A DNA stretch of 64,000 nt from Serpula lacrymans var. lacrymans S7.9 (lineage: Eukaryota > Basidiomycota > Agaricomycetes > Boletales > Serpulaceae), in the NCBI RefSeq assembly GCF_000218685.1, contig NW_006763297.1, positions 1,888,249 through 1,952,248 on the forward strand, read 5' to 3'. The stretch's first letter is position 1. Every line of letters begins with the position of its first letter. Below the pieces are notes generated by a model. It ran no database searches. It saw only the letters and a program-made list of their open reading frames with translations, and had not been told where the DNA came from. The translations under genes and the position numbers were made by a program. This document shows positions 15,040 to 26,336 of the stretch, one piece after another.

Positions 15040-18000
15040 TTATTGTCCTTTACTACTGCCAGAAGGATTATCAAGACCAGAGCCAGTGGGTAGCGGCTTA
15101 ACAATACTTAGACTATGTCGACAAATCAGCAACAAAACACTAACCTTATTAGATTTCTTAGGAATAAAAATGCTTCCTTTCTCTTTCTTTTGACGTTTTG
15201 CCGGTGGTGGCCTAGGTTTGTGGTCTTGCTGGGCCGCGTGATTATGTTCGTCAGGCTGAACTAGTGCTCTCTTCAGACCGATTTGTTTCGGTATTATCGG
15301 GTCTTTGGAACTGCCAGTGGATATAGCAGACGGTATGACATTGGCAGTAGGGCTCTGTTTGGAATTCGGGCGATTGGTAGAAACTACTATGTCACGAGGG
15401 GTGGTCAAATTACTTGGGATAGATTGCTCTTTCGAAGACGATGGTTTTGGTTGTTTGTTTTGTTTAAGCGGTAACGTCACGCGAGGGGTATCCGTGCCAG
15501 GAGAGGTGAAGTAAGAGACGTCAGTCTAAGGGAAAAGGAAAGACATGAAAGCATGGTGGAGAAAGGGGACAAATTCAATCTTACATCAGTAAAGAAGGAC
15601 CTAGAACGTGCGTCATTAACAATGCTTCGCCAGTTTTCGTCACTTCGTTCAAGGGTAGGAGCGTTACCAAGAATGAACAAGGATGATCTTGCACGAGTTA
15701 TTGCAACATTCATCCGCCGCACGTCTGTTTACTAATTGTTAATAAGTAAGCCAATTGATATCATTCAAACAGTTTACCTGCCAAAAATCCAACAGATTGC
15801 AAACCCGGGCCCGCACGGACACAAGAGAGTATGATGACGTCTTTCTCTTGTCCTTGAAATCCATCTACTGTGTGGAAATGTACTTTACTTATGATATCGC
15901 TACCAAATCTCCTCTGGAAGGCTCGTTTCAATTCAAGTACTTGTCCGCGATACATCGTCACAATGCCAACGCGAAAATCGAAGTCAATGGCAGGAAATTC
16001 CTTGCAGAGGCGAGAGTACATAGCTACCGCCACTTGGCTTTCTAAGTTGTTCTTTAATGAATGTCCACCAGCTTCCTGTTCTTGCCCCTTGGAGACATTG
16101 AAAAAGCGATATGTTCCAAATTTGGGGTGTGAATGCCAGGGTTGCTTTGTCTTGACATCCATGTCAGGTCCATCCAATAGTCGACCCTGGTAGAAAATAC
16201 GACTTGGTAGCTGACTGATGTCTGGATGCATCCGATACTGTATACTGATAGCCATTTCAGAAGAAGGTTTATTCAAGATAGCAGAACATACCTCAGCAAA
16301 TGAACAGCCTCAGGGCGATGTTTCTGAAGACGCACAAAGAGTGATTGGTTATACTGGAACTTGCAAGCCTATTATGATTAACAAAGTTATTGCATTATCC
16401 TTTTATGACCTTTTAACTTTCTGCACTCACTTCTTGGGAAAGGACAGTAGGCGGTAATTGCTGTGGGTCTACGCCAATCAGTTCTGCATCCAAGCCACTC
16501 AATTGATTAAGAAAAGGCTTACCCCCAACCATTATACAGCGCTGACATTTAAATTTCAACGGTATCAAAGAACTTAACTCGATAGCTTGAGCAGCTTCAT
16601 CTATTATGACCATCTCGAAGTCAAGTTGCTCCAACACGTCATGGCCAGCACCGGATAATGTACTGCATATCACATCGGCTTCTTGGAGAACTTCTACTCT
16701 AAACTTCCTCCGTGTAGCATCAAGAGTCCGACGATCTGATTTTTGCTTGTCTTTGAGACGGTCAAATTGCTGTGTCAATGTCATTCTACGCGAATTTAAT
16801 CTTTTGATTTCGTCCTCCAAGGCCAGTGTTCTTGCAGTGTTATCATGAGTTGTTGCTAATTCCTCTAGTTTTTGCTGTTTCGCTCGCTTGACGCTTTCGA
16901 TCTCTGCTCGTATTACAGTTATTTCGTTGTCTGCGCCTTTGGGAGGTTCTTTAGTAGCGTCAGAGTTTATTTTTTGCTCGACGAGATAGTCCAGCGAGAT
17001 ATCCTTCACACTGATGTTCATAACTTTGTCGTTACCAACTCGAACGACTTTGAGTGCAGCGCCCCGTCGCTCAGCCCCCCGGTATCCTTCTTTAAGTCGA
17101 TGAGCCACTTCATCCACTGCGGCATTACTGGGCGCGCAAAGCAAAGCCTTCTTCGGAGGCGCTTTATCTGTAGGCCTCTGGCCTCGACCTACGTGGATAG
17201 CTGTGGCTGGTCGAGGGCGGCGCGACATAAATGCCTCTACGAGTCCACAGATAGTCGATGTTTTGCCGGTACCTGGAGGACTATAGTGTATCAAAGTCAG
17301 TAAAGCTTCACTAAATAACAAAAGCCAAATCCTGACCCTTGAATCAATACAAAACCTTGAGCCTGCAGGGACCCCAAAATGGCCTTGGCTTGGGGTTCAT
17401 TAACACTGTACGCTGCCATGGCTTGCTTTATAGTGCTATTATCTAAGTTGGGCATTGGTGATATCTGTGGTTTCATGATTTTTTCGAATAGATCATAGTA
17501 AGGGAGTGCCACGAGGGCCCCATATTCCCGGTGTACTGTGCTCAAACTAGTATCCTATCAATTAAAGACTGAATCTGTGTAGATAATGCTCACCTGAAAG
17601 TTTTCTTCAGCCTCCAAGTAGTATTAATCTGCAGGCCTGGATCACTGTTGTTTGCACGAATATGACATCGAAGTGAAGCTTGAATGCCTAGCGGTGTAGC
17701 TTTGTAACTCTGTGTCTTGGCTAGAATGCATTTTTTCCCATCGAGATGCCTTAATAGCACCACGTCTGTCTCCCCAAGATACCAGTCTTTTTGAACAGCC
17801 TCAGGAATTGTGATGTCAAGATCCAGCCAATCATCAATGAACCTTCGGGAAAGAATTTTGCATTCGTAGGAGTCCTCTTTCTCTTCTTTGGACTGCAAAA
17901 GTTGTGACCAGCACTCCAGTAACAACAGAGGTTCGAAAACGTTGACATATTGACGATGGTCAGTAAACATGTCTGGCACGTGTATTAAACGTGGGCCCGC

Positions 18001-21000
18001 TCCGGAGGGCGGAGGGCTTGGACCTTCATGGTCATAATTCCACGATAGTAAAGCACGATGTAATCCTGATATGTCTGGCTTCAGTCGCAAGGCAGTCTTG
18101 CGAGCATCATTTCGTCGTTCCAATCGTTCCATTGCAGGATTCTTGACTACTCGATTAGTAACATCCAGCATTTTGACTTGACGGCGCTCGGCGGGCTTCT
18201 GTATCTTTGGAGACTGCTGATATTTAGCGAGACTAGCCAACCCTCCTTGTGATTCTTCTTCCTCATCACTACTCGAATCACTCGAAGACGCCTCCTCGCC
18301 TGATGGTTGCTTAGCTGGTATGTCCCTGGCTTTGACTTGCGGAGCGGCAGAAGACGACTGGGAAACTGCTGATCTGCGAAACGTTGGGAAAGGTACAGCA
18401 CCCAACTTTTGAAGAGCTGCATCGCCGATAGCGGGCTTCGCAGATGTACTAGGTACTAGGGGTTTTGGTTTGACAGGAGGTTGGCCAGAGACTTTAGGTT
18501 TAGGGTATTCTGGAACATGTGGCTTGGCTACTGGAGCTGGAACGTGGGATACGAATTCTACCTCGTCGTCGCTTTCGAAGGCGGTGAGAGCATCTTCTAG
18601 TTTGGAAAGCCGCCCAGCGTCAAGTCGCATTTTCCCTGGATGTTTCCGCCCATCAGCGATCTGCCTGTTGAGCCTTTCAAGGCTAGAAGGTAACAGCGGT
18701 ATGTTACATTCCCGAAAGCAGTCGAGGAGAGACTGGACGAGAGCAAAAGATTGGTGCAATAATTCTTGATCGGTGAGTCGGAGCCAGCGGGCTAACTCAG
18801 GGATCACTTCTTGTAAATCGTTGAGCATCTTCTTTCCTACCCGTGACAGTCCATCTCGCAGTGATGATTTATCAGAAGCAGCCGCTGCGGACTCGATCAC
18901 CCGCCACTGCGCAAGCATATCGCGACCAAAGATGAGGGCATCACGCATCCAGAAAACCATGTCGTCAACGTGGAGGTGACCGGACCACACAGGAGTACGT
19001 TTGAAGATGACTGTGATAGATTGTACCATGAGCGACCATAGTCTAGGCAGTTGGGCTGCGGGTCCTTGCTTATCGACTGGTTTTAAGAACTTGTCGTTAT
19101 GAAGGAGCCCATCTGGACTCGAACATAATACTTCTATAATATCGGTAAAGCATCGCACCAGTGACCTCGACAAACTACATGCTTCAGGGACGAGAGGCGC
19201 ATACCGATTAAAATTCTCCAGAAAGTCAAAAATGCCTCCCAGAGAAGGGTCCGGTAGGTTTTCGATAAGTACGCGGAAGCAATCGAGGCGAACATCAACA
19301 TCAAATGCTTGTCCAACCAATGTCTGCGCAGCGGCCTGGATGTCGTCAATGGGGGATAGCATGAGTACCATCACATTGTTGACCACCCCTGGCCGACGTA
19401 ATATATCCAGAATGAAGGAAGAAAGGTTATAGTTTGCAAACTTCGACAAGACATCAAGAAAGCCATCTCTCATCACAACTAACGACCGATTGATCGCGTC
19501 AATTGCCTGGTCAGTTGCAGAATCCAGAGGCTTCTTTTGTATGCGGAGATATACGTCTTTGTTGAAAGTGTCCAGGTGAGAGGTTTGGCTGACAACTGTG
19601 ATCATGGCCACGACTCCATCACCGTCATTTGTCTGCAATGTCCCGTATACTCTCTTCCACATCTCCTTGCGAACGTTACATATGGGCGGTGCTGTCGCAT
19701 AGCCAGCAAGTTGTTTGCAACAAACATGAATAGCACTTGACACATCCTGTACGTCCTGAAGCAGCGCACTGGTAATGAGCTCTCGAGCTGAGACACGAGC
19801 ATTTATCCATTTGACATCCATGAAAGACCTCCCAAAAGCCACTGAAATGAACACCTCTGCATGGATGTCAAGGACACTAGATACTGCCACACGCAGCTTA
19901 GTCGTGTTCTCATTTGCAGCCTCGTTGGACACCTTTCGCAATAAATTTGCAAGTAGCTGATGAGGCAAAAATTATAAGAAATGATGCGTCAATTTGGATC
20001 CGACCCACGTACTCGGACAGCAGCGAGCATGGCCATAGGACGAGCGTCCTCGAAACGCTCATGTTGCAATTCTTCACACAGGAAATCCACCATTTTGGCC
20101 AAAACATCACCAAAAATGGGTAACTCTCGAAGACTATTGAGGTATTCGGTGAACCAGGATAAATACCATGGCTTTTCCGTCGTTACATCGACAGTCTGCA
20201 CCAGAGAACAGTACGATGGGTTATCTTTGATTGCGTCGAAAACAACTTGGGGGAACTCCGGGCCTTCCCCTTGCCAAAGGCCATTTCCCAAACGTTTGAG
20301 TAGAAATAGTAGACAGCGCAATATTTCAGGGAAATCTAGTTGAAAATTATATTACGAAGAAAAAGACATTAAACATCGTGAATATATGGAAGGACAACAG
20401 GGGAAGAACAAATACTAACGAGGTCCAACATCGTGCAAGTGCCCAGTTATGATGCGACGTAAATCAATATTACGATGTGAGCTCGAAACCAAAAGGTCGG
20501 AGGGAATGAGCCGAAGAATAGCACAGAATCCAGGCCAAAGATCGCTGGCATTTGAGGCATATGGAAACGACTGAAGGTTCATGCTGGAAGTACTTGAAGT
20601 TAAAGAAGATGGTATTATATTGACACTTCCATTTTGACTTTCTCTAGAGTTTATATTAGACGTAAAAGCACCAGCTACAGCATCCAATGCTATTTCATGG
20701 GCAGGGACAAAATGGTCTTTCAAGATCGGCACATTCTTGCATTTGGAGGCTTGGTTCTTTGCCCACTGCCTCACCTCGGCAGATTCGTCCACCATAAGAG
20801 GGAAAAGACCTGGAGGGGGAGGGTCTGTTGGCCATCCAAGTGTTGGAGGACACGAACGGATAAGTGGTAATACCCTCTTATCCCGCAAGATGTGCATGTT
20901 GGACACCATGCGATAAGTGATAGTAGACGGGACTCTGTCGAGAGAATGTGAATTACTAGGGGCCTGAACATTGACACCAGCGCGAGAGAGAGCATCGATT

Positions 21001-21550
21001 ACCATGCTCAACTCCCATGCGTCAAAACTTTCGTAAAAGTTCTTTATCACACTGTCGGAGAAAGCGCCGAAATATCTGAAAATAAATGTGTAAGACGACA
21101 GCACGGAACTAAGAAACACACGAGTCAGGCGAAACCTTGCGAGTGTTTCCTCTCCATCGCCGATATATCCACTGCGCGCCATTCCTCTGACATCGAGTTC
21201 AAAAGTACTCACGTATGTCGCGAGCTAACTTTGACCTCTCCAAAACCTTTCACACATTTACTACATCCTTCTAGGCATACCTGAAATTTCTTCTTCCACT
21301 CGTCCACTCTAACGCTATTATAAGCAAACAATCGGATGAGGAAAGTTGCAGCATCAATGGTGAGTTGGTCGGCGCGATCGCAAAACCAGTGTAGCGTTTT
21401 ATCATTAGGACTTGCCTGGACCTTCATTAAGTATACGAATATAGGAGCAAGTAAACTGTCTGAGCCATCTGTTGTGTTGACAGGAGTGTCGCGGAGCGTG
21501 GCTAGCAATGTCTTGACTTTTGACACCTCTGTAGGATTATTGGCGGCCAT
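15040..21550 (-). CDS. SEN1: Sen1-type superfamily 1 RNA/DNA helicase
   Basis: Twelve exons (21550-21213, 21075-20420, 20335-20013, 19956-17594, 17546-17337, 17280-16523, 16468-16431, 16368-16292, 16244-15778, 15724-15585, 15525-15145, 15096-15040) give 1935 aa. Sen1 terminates RNA polymerase II on non-coding and some coding transcripts and resolves R-loops. The N-terminal half is the long helical Sen1_N region. The helicase begins near 1290, with Walker A G-P-P-G-T-G-K-T split by an intron, the C-A-P-S-N-A-A-V-D-E block, D-E-A-A near 1523, D-P-Q-Q-L-P-P-T, the Q-Y-R-M-H-P block, V-D-G-F-Q-G-Q-E-K-D and M-N-V-A-I-T-R-A-R. A 120-residue charged insert between motifs Ia and II fits the family prong. 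The C-terminal tail is basic and Ser/Pro-rich. It ends 141 bp from the convergent DHR1 stop. Confidence 0.95.
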
Positions 21551-21809
21551 GAATCCTGGCTTGATGTAAAGCCACAAAATTGGATACTAGCAAGTTGGAT
21601 GAAGACAGCCAGAAATGTTGATGCTATGCGCCTTGATACAGCAGATGGAATAAATCAAAGAAAAACTTGTGGCCTTGGAGGGATTGGCCGCCACATGCGC
21701 GCCAAACCTCGCCAAACCCAATATGGAGCAATTGATTACTCATCGTTATTAACGCCGTACAGCATCAGAATCGAGATAGGCTCTTGCCTTCTTGCACCAA
21801 ACACATAGT

Positions 21810-22975
21810 ATGGACCCACAAGAGCTTGAACACATAAATGATCTGTTGGACCACGATGTCGAACTTAGGGAGGTAAGAGTCGAAGCTCAAAGCACTCGTT
21901 ACCTTGAATTTCATGTGTTTGGGTAGAAAATCAAAGATCAAGTGACTGAACTAGACAAAAAAGCGCGGAACATGGTTGGGCAGCTGAATAAAATACATTC
22001 AACTCCTGAAAAATCAAGTCAGCCGATACCCGATTAGCCTTTTCAACTGTCTGACACCTCACCCGAAGTACCCGCGTTACTTGACACCGTCCAACCGACA
22101 TTGCTGAGTTGTCAAGAAACAAGCGCTACCCTAGCTGCTCTTATCCCACCTAATCAGTTTTGGCGCTGGAAAGACATGTGGTCTAACTCGCTACGCACTG
22201 CGGTGTTCTCAGCAGCCCTTGTACAGTACCTTGGTAATGGAAACTTGGCATCTTTGTCCCAAGTCAGTGAAACCCTTGGTAGTGAGCACCACCTTCCCTT
22301 TCAAGCTTGTACTTGATTTTTGTGACCATTGCATCTTAAAAAAATGCCGACCCATTCTAGTAAAACAAGAGTGGAAGGATCGGTTTGCACTCCCTGTAGA
22401 AGACTACCTCCATGGCTTGATCAGTTTAGTAAATGAATTGGTAGGTGCTGTATTCCATTGGATCATATCCGCTGTCACTTCAAACGCCCACTTTAAATCA
22501 ACATCGTAGTATTGACTTGGTAAGTCCAAATCAGTGCCACTATACTACTTGTTACTTACTGTGATGATATGCGAGGCTCTTGTGACTGCCTTCTCTAACA
22601 TACTTAATAATTTAATCATGTCTTCTATCTAGTCACGCCTTGCCGTAAATGCTGTAACGCTGGGAAATTTTGAAGAACCGATCAGAATATCGATTTTTGT
22701 CAAGGATTTATTCGCAGGATTTTCCATGGTATGCATTCAAGGAAAAATTATACGATCAACTTCACCGATAATTTGATTCCAGTTAAACCTGAAAAATGAT
22801 ACACTGCGACGGAGGTTTGACAGCTTGAAGTATGACATCAAGAAAATTGAGGAAGGCAGGTCTTATGCTCATTTTAATCTTTCACATATGCTTAAATATT
22901 CAATGATACTTAGTGGTATATGATGTATCTCTTCGAAAACTCACACCACAGAAAGAAGAGCTCAACACCAAATAA
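21810..22975 (+). CDS. TSN: Translin (RNA/ssDNA-binding protein)
   Basis: Seven exons (21810-21872, 21927-22017, 22069-22278, 22361-22440, 22633-22728, 22783-22855, 22914-22975) give 224 aa, close to the 228 aa of animal translin. Translin forms octamers and, with TRAX, the C3PO ribonuclease. The all-helical protein shows the family blocks P-P-N-Q-F-W-R-W-K-D-M-W, V-E-D-Y-L-H-G-L-I-S-L-V-N-E-L, R-L-A-V-N-A-V-T, F-A-G-F-S-M-L-N-L-K-N-D and L-K-Y-D-I-K-K-I-E-E-V-V-Y-D. The last intron must use a GC donor (22856) to keep the conserved E-E-V-V-Y-D join; the nearest GT donor leads to a stop. The intron at 22441-22632 is unusually long (192 nt). The gene diverges from SEN1 across 259 bp, which must hold both promoters. 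Confidence 0.93.
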
Positions 22976-23370
22976 TAAATAGCTGTATATGTCTTGAGTA
23001 GAAAACCTTGGTAAATTATGTTGTGATAGTTGTGTCATAATTATATGTTGCCACACTGCAACTGAACTGCTATTGTACATCTACCAAAGTATAGTTACAA
23101 AATTTCTCTCATTTATTGTACCTTAAAATTAAAATTATCAGTCCGCGAAGATTCGGACTCCAAATACAACGCATCCGAGTTGTTCAAGCTTGCTGCCACC
23201 GTCACAGTCATCATAGATAGTAGCCGCAGCGACGCCGAATTTCCACCACCGTGACTTGCGAGTCGCAAACGTGGTAACGGCACCTTCTTGTTCGTAATTA
23301 CGTGCATGATCTGCTCACTGCTGAGCGAACCAAGGGAACAATTGTCTATCTGAAGGAACCCTTGATCGTT
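22976..23370. other. Intergenic, translin to SGF29
   Basis: 395 bp between two plus-strand genes. It is AT-rich in its first half. A 64-aa minus-strand frame at 23113-23307 has no recognisable features. The SGF29 promoter is expected here but no TATA box stands out. Confidence 0.45.
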
Positions 23371-24713
23371 ATGGACAGAAGACGCATGCCAACGCGACCA
23401 GCGTCTTCCGAGGGTATGTTCACACAGTCTTTCTGACAGAAAACCTGCAATAATCTTTATCTATTTATCTAGAAGTAGAGTGTTGGTCACATGCAACTCG
23501 ATCTCTGTCATCAGTCTCGAATATTTATGCAAGCCCCAACAGTGTGGAGACTGTACACCGGGTCAATAGACTGATAAATGCGTGGCCCACTGACGATAGC
23601 CTCCCAGCGGATGGTTATGATGGCCTTAAAATTACATATAAACGATTGTCATCAGGCCTGAGGGACATACGTGCCCACACTGACGAAGAGATAAAGTAAG
23701 TGACGAATCAATTATTCTTTGCTTATCAACCCTTACAGAATTTTAAGGGCAATTGATGACGCCATGGAACGGATCAGCGTTTTGGTAGCACTGAGAAAAG
23801 CCTCAGAAGCTATCTTACCGGGTAATATATTTTGTGTATGGCTTAGTTTCCTGTGCTTACTATCAATTCGGTACAGAAAAACGAAATAAAAGGCCTCGGG
23901 GGCCCTCGCCTGCTGGTACTCCAACCCCAGCCACGCCACCCATAGCAACCAATGCTCGAGCTCTCCCTGTCTCAATACCCCTTCGCAGTTCATTAGGACC
24001 TTCTCCAGCAATCCCCTTTTCGCGTGAACCAAAGGCAAGAAGAGAAGCACTTGCAAAGCAATTGCCACTCCAGGAAGGAAGAAAAGTGGCTTTTCACCCT
24101 CCAGCCAATAAACCTGGCGATGAAGGGAACGGGGATGCTGCCGAAGAAAATACGTGGATCCTGGCAGTGGTAATCAAATCTATAAACCAGGATAAGAATA
24201 GGTAGGCTAAATGAGTTTGGTAACTGTGTCGTGCCCCTTTTCATTCATTGCCCCAGATATGAAGTACAAGATGCTGAGCCTCAAGAAGACGGTCAACCTG
24301 GACAGTGAGTTTTTTTTTACTGTTGCCAACCTTTATGTTTCAGGTGCTGACTTTGGATTAGACGTTACAATACAACTCTTCGTGCGATCATACCCTTGCC
24401 GGATCCAAACGCCCCTCCAACGAGCGCGGCACATCTTAATGCATATCAAGAATTTCCAACAGGCTCAACCGTCATGGCACTTTATCCTGATACCAGCTGT
24501 TTCTATCGTGCTGAAGTACTTGCCTCGCCCAGAGATCTACAACCCGGCGGCAGGGTAAGTGTCGAATGCGATGATCCCATCATTCCTCACGCTAATTTGA
24601 TACAGACGACTTCATCAAAACAGATTCCTACATATAAACTCAAATTTGAAGATGACGACGATCAAGAACACGCTGTCGCTGCGCAATGGGTTGTTGAATG
24701 GCCGGGGGTTTGA
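23371..24713 (+). CDS. SGF29: SAGA-associated factor 29 (tandem Tudor-like, H3K4me reader)
   Basis: Seven exons (23371-23413, 23473-23695, 23739-23821, 23877-24201, 24257-24304, 24362-24554, 24606-24713) give 340 aa. Sgf29 reads H3K4me2/3 and recruits the SAGA/ADA acetyltransferase. The N-terminal part is helical (about residues 15-115), followed by a Pro/Arg-rich linker. The C-terminal SGF29 domain holds V-A-F-H-P-P, W-I-L-A-V-V, R-Y-E-V-Q-D-A-E-P, V-M-A-L-Y-P-D-T-S-C-F-Y-R-A and F-E-D-D-D-D-Q-E-H-A-V, with aromatic cage candidates in the last two. The final intron (24555-24605) is 51 nt with no in-frame stop, so retention would give a 357-aa form; a clean GTAAGT donor and CTAAT branch-like motif favour splicing. 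Confidence 0.92.
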
Positions 24714-25092
24714 CTTTACTATCACACTGACATTTGTGTAAATATATGGCATTGCACTCTGTTTAATTGTAAAATCAGCTGTAAATATATTTGTATACCT
24801 TGTTTATGAAGACTGAATATCTAACACAAGGTGTTCAGTTCAACATTTACTACAATATTTGTAATAAGGTATGGCCACTCTTTTGCTGCTGTTAATTTCA
24901 CCATTGATGAGTATGATTCATAAATATGGGGGCAACTATTGTGCATTCCCAAACTGCGGCCCATGATCTTTGTGCGCTTGGTCCCTCGCATAGCACTCAT
25001 GGTGTGTATCTTTATTGAGAGCCGGTGAGACCACGGGCGTCTGTTTCTGGTAACCGGTTCTCGGGAAATGCCGGTTTATCGTGTCCAGAGCA
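24714..25092. other. 3' flank of SGF29 and distal HSP20 upstream region
   Basis: AT-rich sequence with no gene seen. A 74-aa minus-strand frame (24936-25160) overlaps the heat-shock elements and is probably spurious. Confidence 0.45.
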
Positions 25093-25221
25093 TTCGTGAA
25101 GTTTCGTTTCCAGGCCAAACTCGACGCTGTTGGTGATCGCTGGAGAACATTCAAAACCATGTCTTAGCATGACCCGAACCGTTCTCGAACATTTCCAGAC
25201 TATGGTGGCCTTAGTATATAA
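25093..25221 (+). promoter_or_regulatory. HSP20 promoter: heat-shock elements and TATA box
   Basis: A perfect three-unit heat-shock element, TTCGTGAAGTTTC (TTC-nn-GAA-nn-TTC), lies at 25093-25105. Two-unit sites follow at 25145-25152 (GAACATTC) and 25182-25189 (TTCTCGAA). A TATATAA box at 25215-25221 sits 74 bp before the HSP20 ATG. The order HSE, HSE, HSE, TATA, ATG is that expected of an Hsf1-driven gene. Confidence 0.8.
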
Positions 25222-25294
25222 GCCGCAGAAATAAGGTCAACTTTGTCTCAGGAGTCAATCAAACCCACCAAATCACTGCGACCGGAAAAGCAAC

Positions 25295-25898
25295 ATGTCT
25301 ATTGCTCGTCAGTTATTTCGCGAATTCCGGCCTCTCTTTCATATGCTGGAGGAACCTTTTGGTAGGGCCCCTGTAGCTTATGGGCTTCAGAACCGCTCGG
25401 CCTTTGATCACCCGTTCTTCCAAGCGCCCACTGTCTCGCGACCGGCGATTGATTTGACAGAAGACGCAGACAATTATATCGTAGAGGCCGACCTTCCTGG
25501 AGTAAAGAAAGACGATATTGAAGTTAGAGCCGGGGACGGTGGACGAAGTATTACAATTGAAGGCAGGATGGTGCGTCGAAGCAACGGGAATGCGGTGGAG
25601 ACCACCGATGACGGAACAGCAGTGACAGCGGGAAGCGAAGGTATGTATCACACTGCGTACTGTCTTCAGATACTGGCATGGCTCACGAGGTTGTTCCGTA
25701 GAAGCCGCTAACACCAAGTCTACCAGCAAAATATCGAGTGAGCGCCTTTTCTCGGGGAGCTCGACGTTTACCAGGACAGTTTGGTTGCCTCGAGCTATCG
25801 ACGGCTCCAAGGTTTCAGCCAAATTGAATGATGGAATTCTTACCTTGACTATCCCGAAGATGGAGGATAAAGAAAGTGTGAAAATCGAGGTGCTTTGA
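25295..25898 (+). CDS. HSP20 small heat-shock protein
   Basis: Two exons (25295-25640, 25702-25898) separated by a 61-nt intron give 180 aa. Small heat-shock proteins are ATP-independent holdases that keep unfolding proteins soluble. The alpha-crystallin domain runs from about residue 45: R-P-A-I-D-L-T-E-D, then V-E-A-D-L-P-G-V-K-K-D-D-I-E-V. A Thr/Gly-rich loop carries the intron, and the C-terminal strand pair contains F-T-R-T-V-W-L-P and L-N-D-G-I-L-T-L-T-I-P-K. The short tail ends K-I-E-V-L, compatible with the I-x-I/V contact motif. Upstream heat-shock elements fit heat induction. Confidence 0.96.
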
Positions 25899-26336
25899 AA
25901 CTAGAATATTGTGATGGGTGTATCCGGGAAGGTGTGGCCACCGTGTAGGGCTGCATACAGTTGGGCCTCTGTGGAGTTGTTCTTTTCCTTGCTGTATTTT
26001 ATTGTACCAGTCAGAGTGTATGCATAGCATCCCCCCTCAGATAGTTTAGAATTGCATTTAAGGCGGCAGTCGCGAATATGTTGTGAGGGATGAAATGGAT
26101 GGTGGGATGACAGCAAGTCTTGCCAGGGTGTATGTCTGAATCCCAGTCTCGTCACGTTCGCGTGAAGCGCTTGAAAACCGCTTTGTTCTCATACACCTCG
26201 CAACCTCCTTTTCCGACGGCCAACCGCTGCCTCGTCGTTTCCTGCATATTTCCACCCTTTTGCCAGACCACGTCCGTTCTTTACTCCCCCAACCTACACG
26301 CACCCTTTCCACATATCTCCCAGCCCCACATAACCC
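25899..26336. other. Intergenic, HSP20 to histone-fold gene
   Basis: 438 bp between two plus-strand genes. The last 150 bp before 26337 are strongly pyrimidine-rich (CCTTTTGCC, CTTTACTCCCCC, CCCTTTCC), typical of a fungal core promoter and leader without a TATA box. Confidence 0.5.

Noticed and set aside
24936..25160. 74-aa minus-strand frame upstream of HSP20
   Set aside because: Overlaps the heat-shock element region and has no recognisable features.
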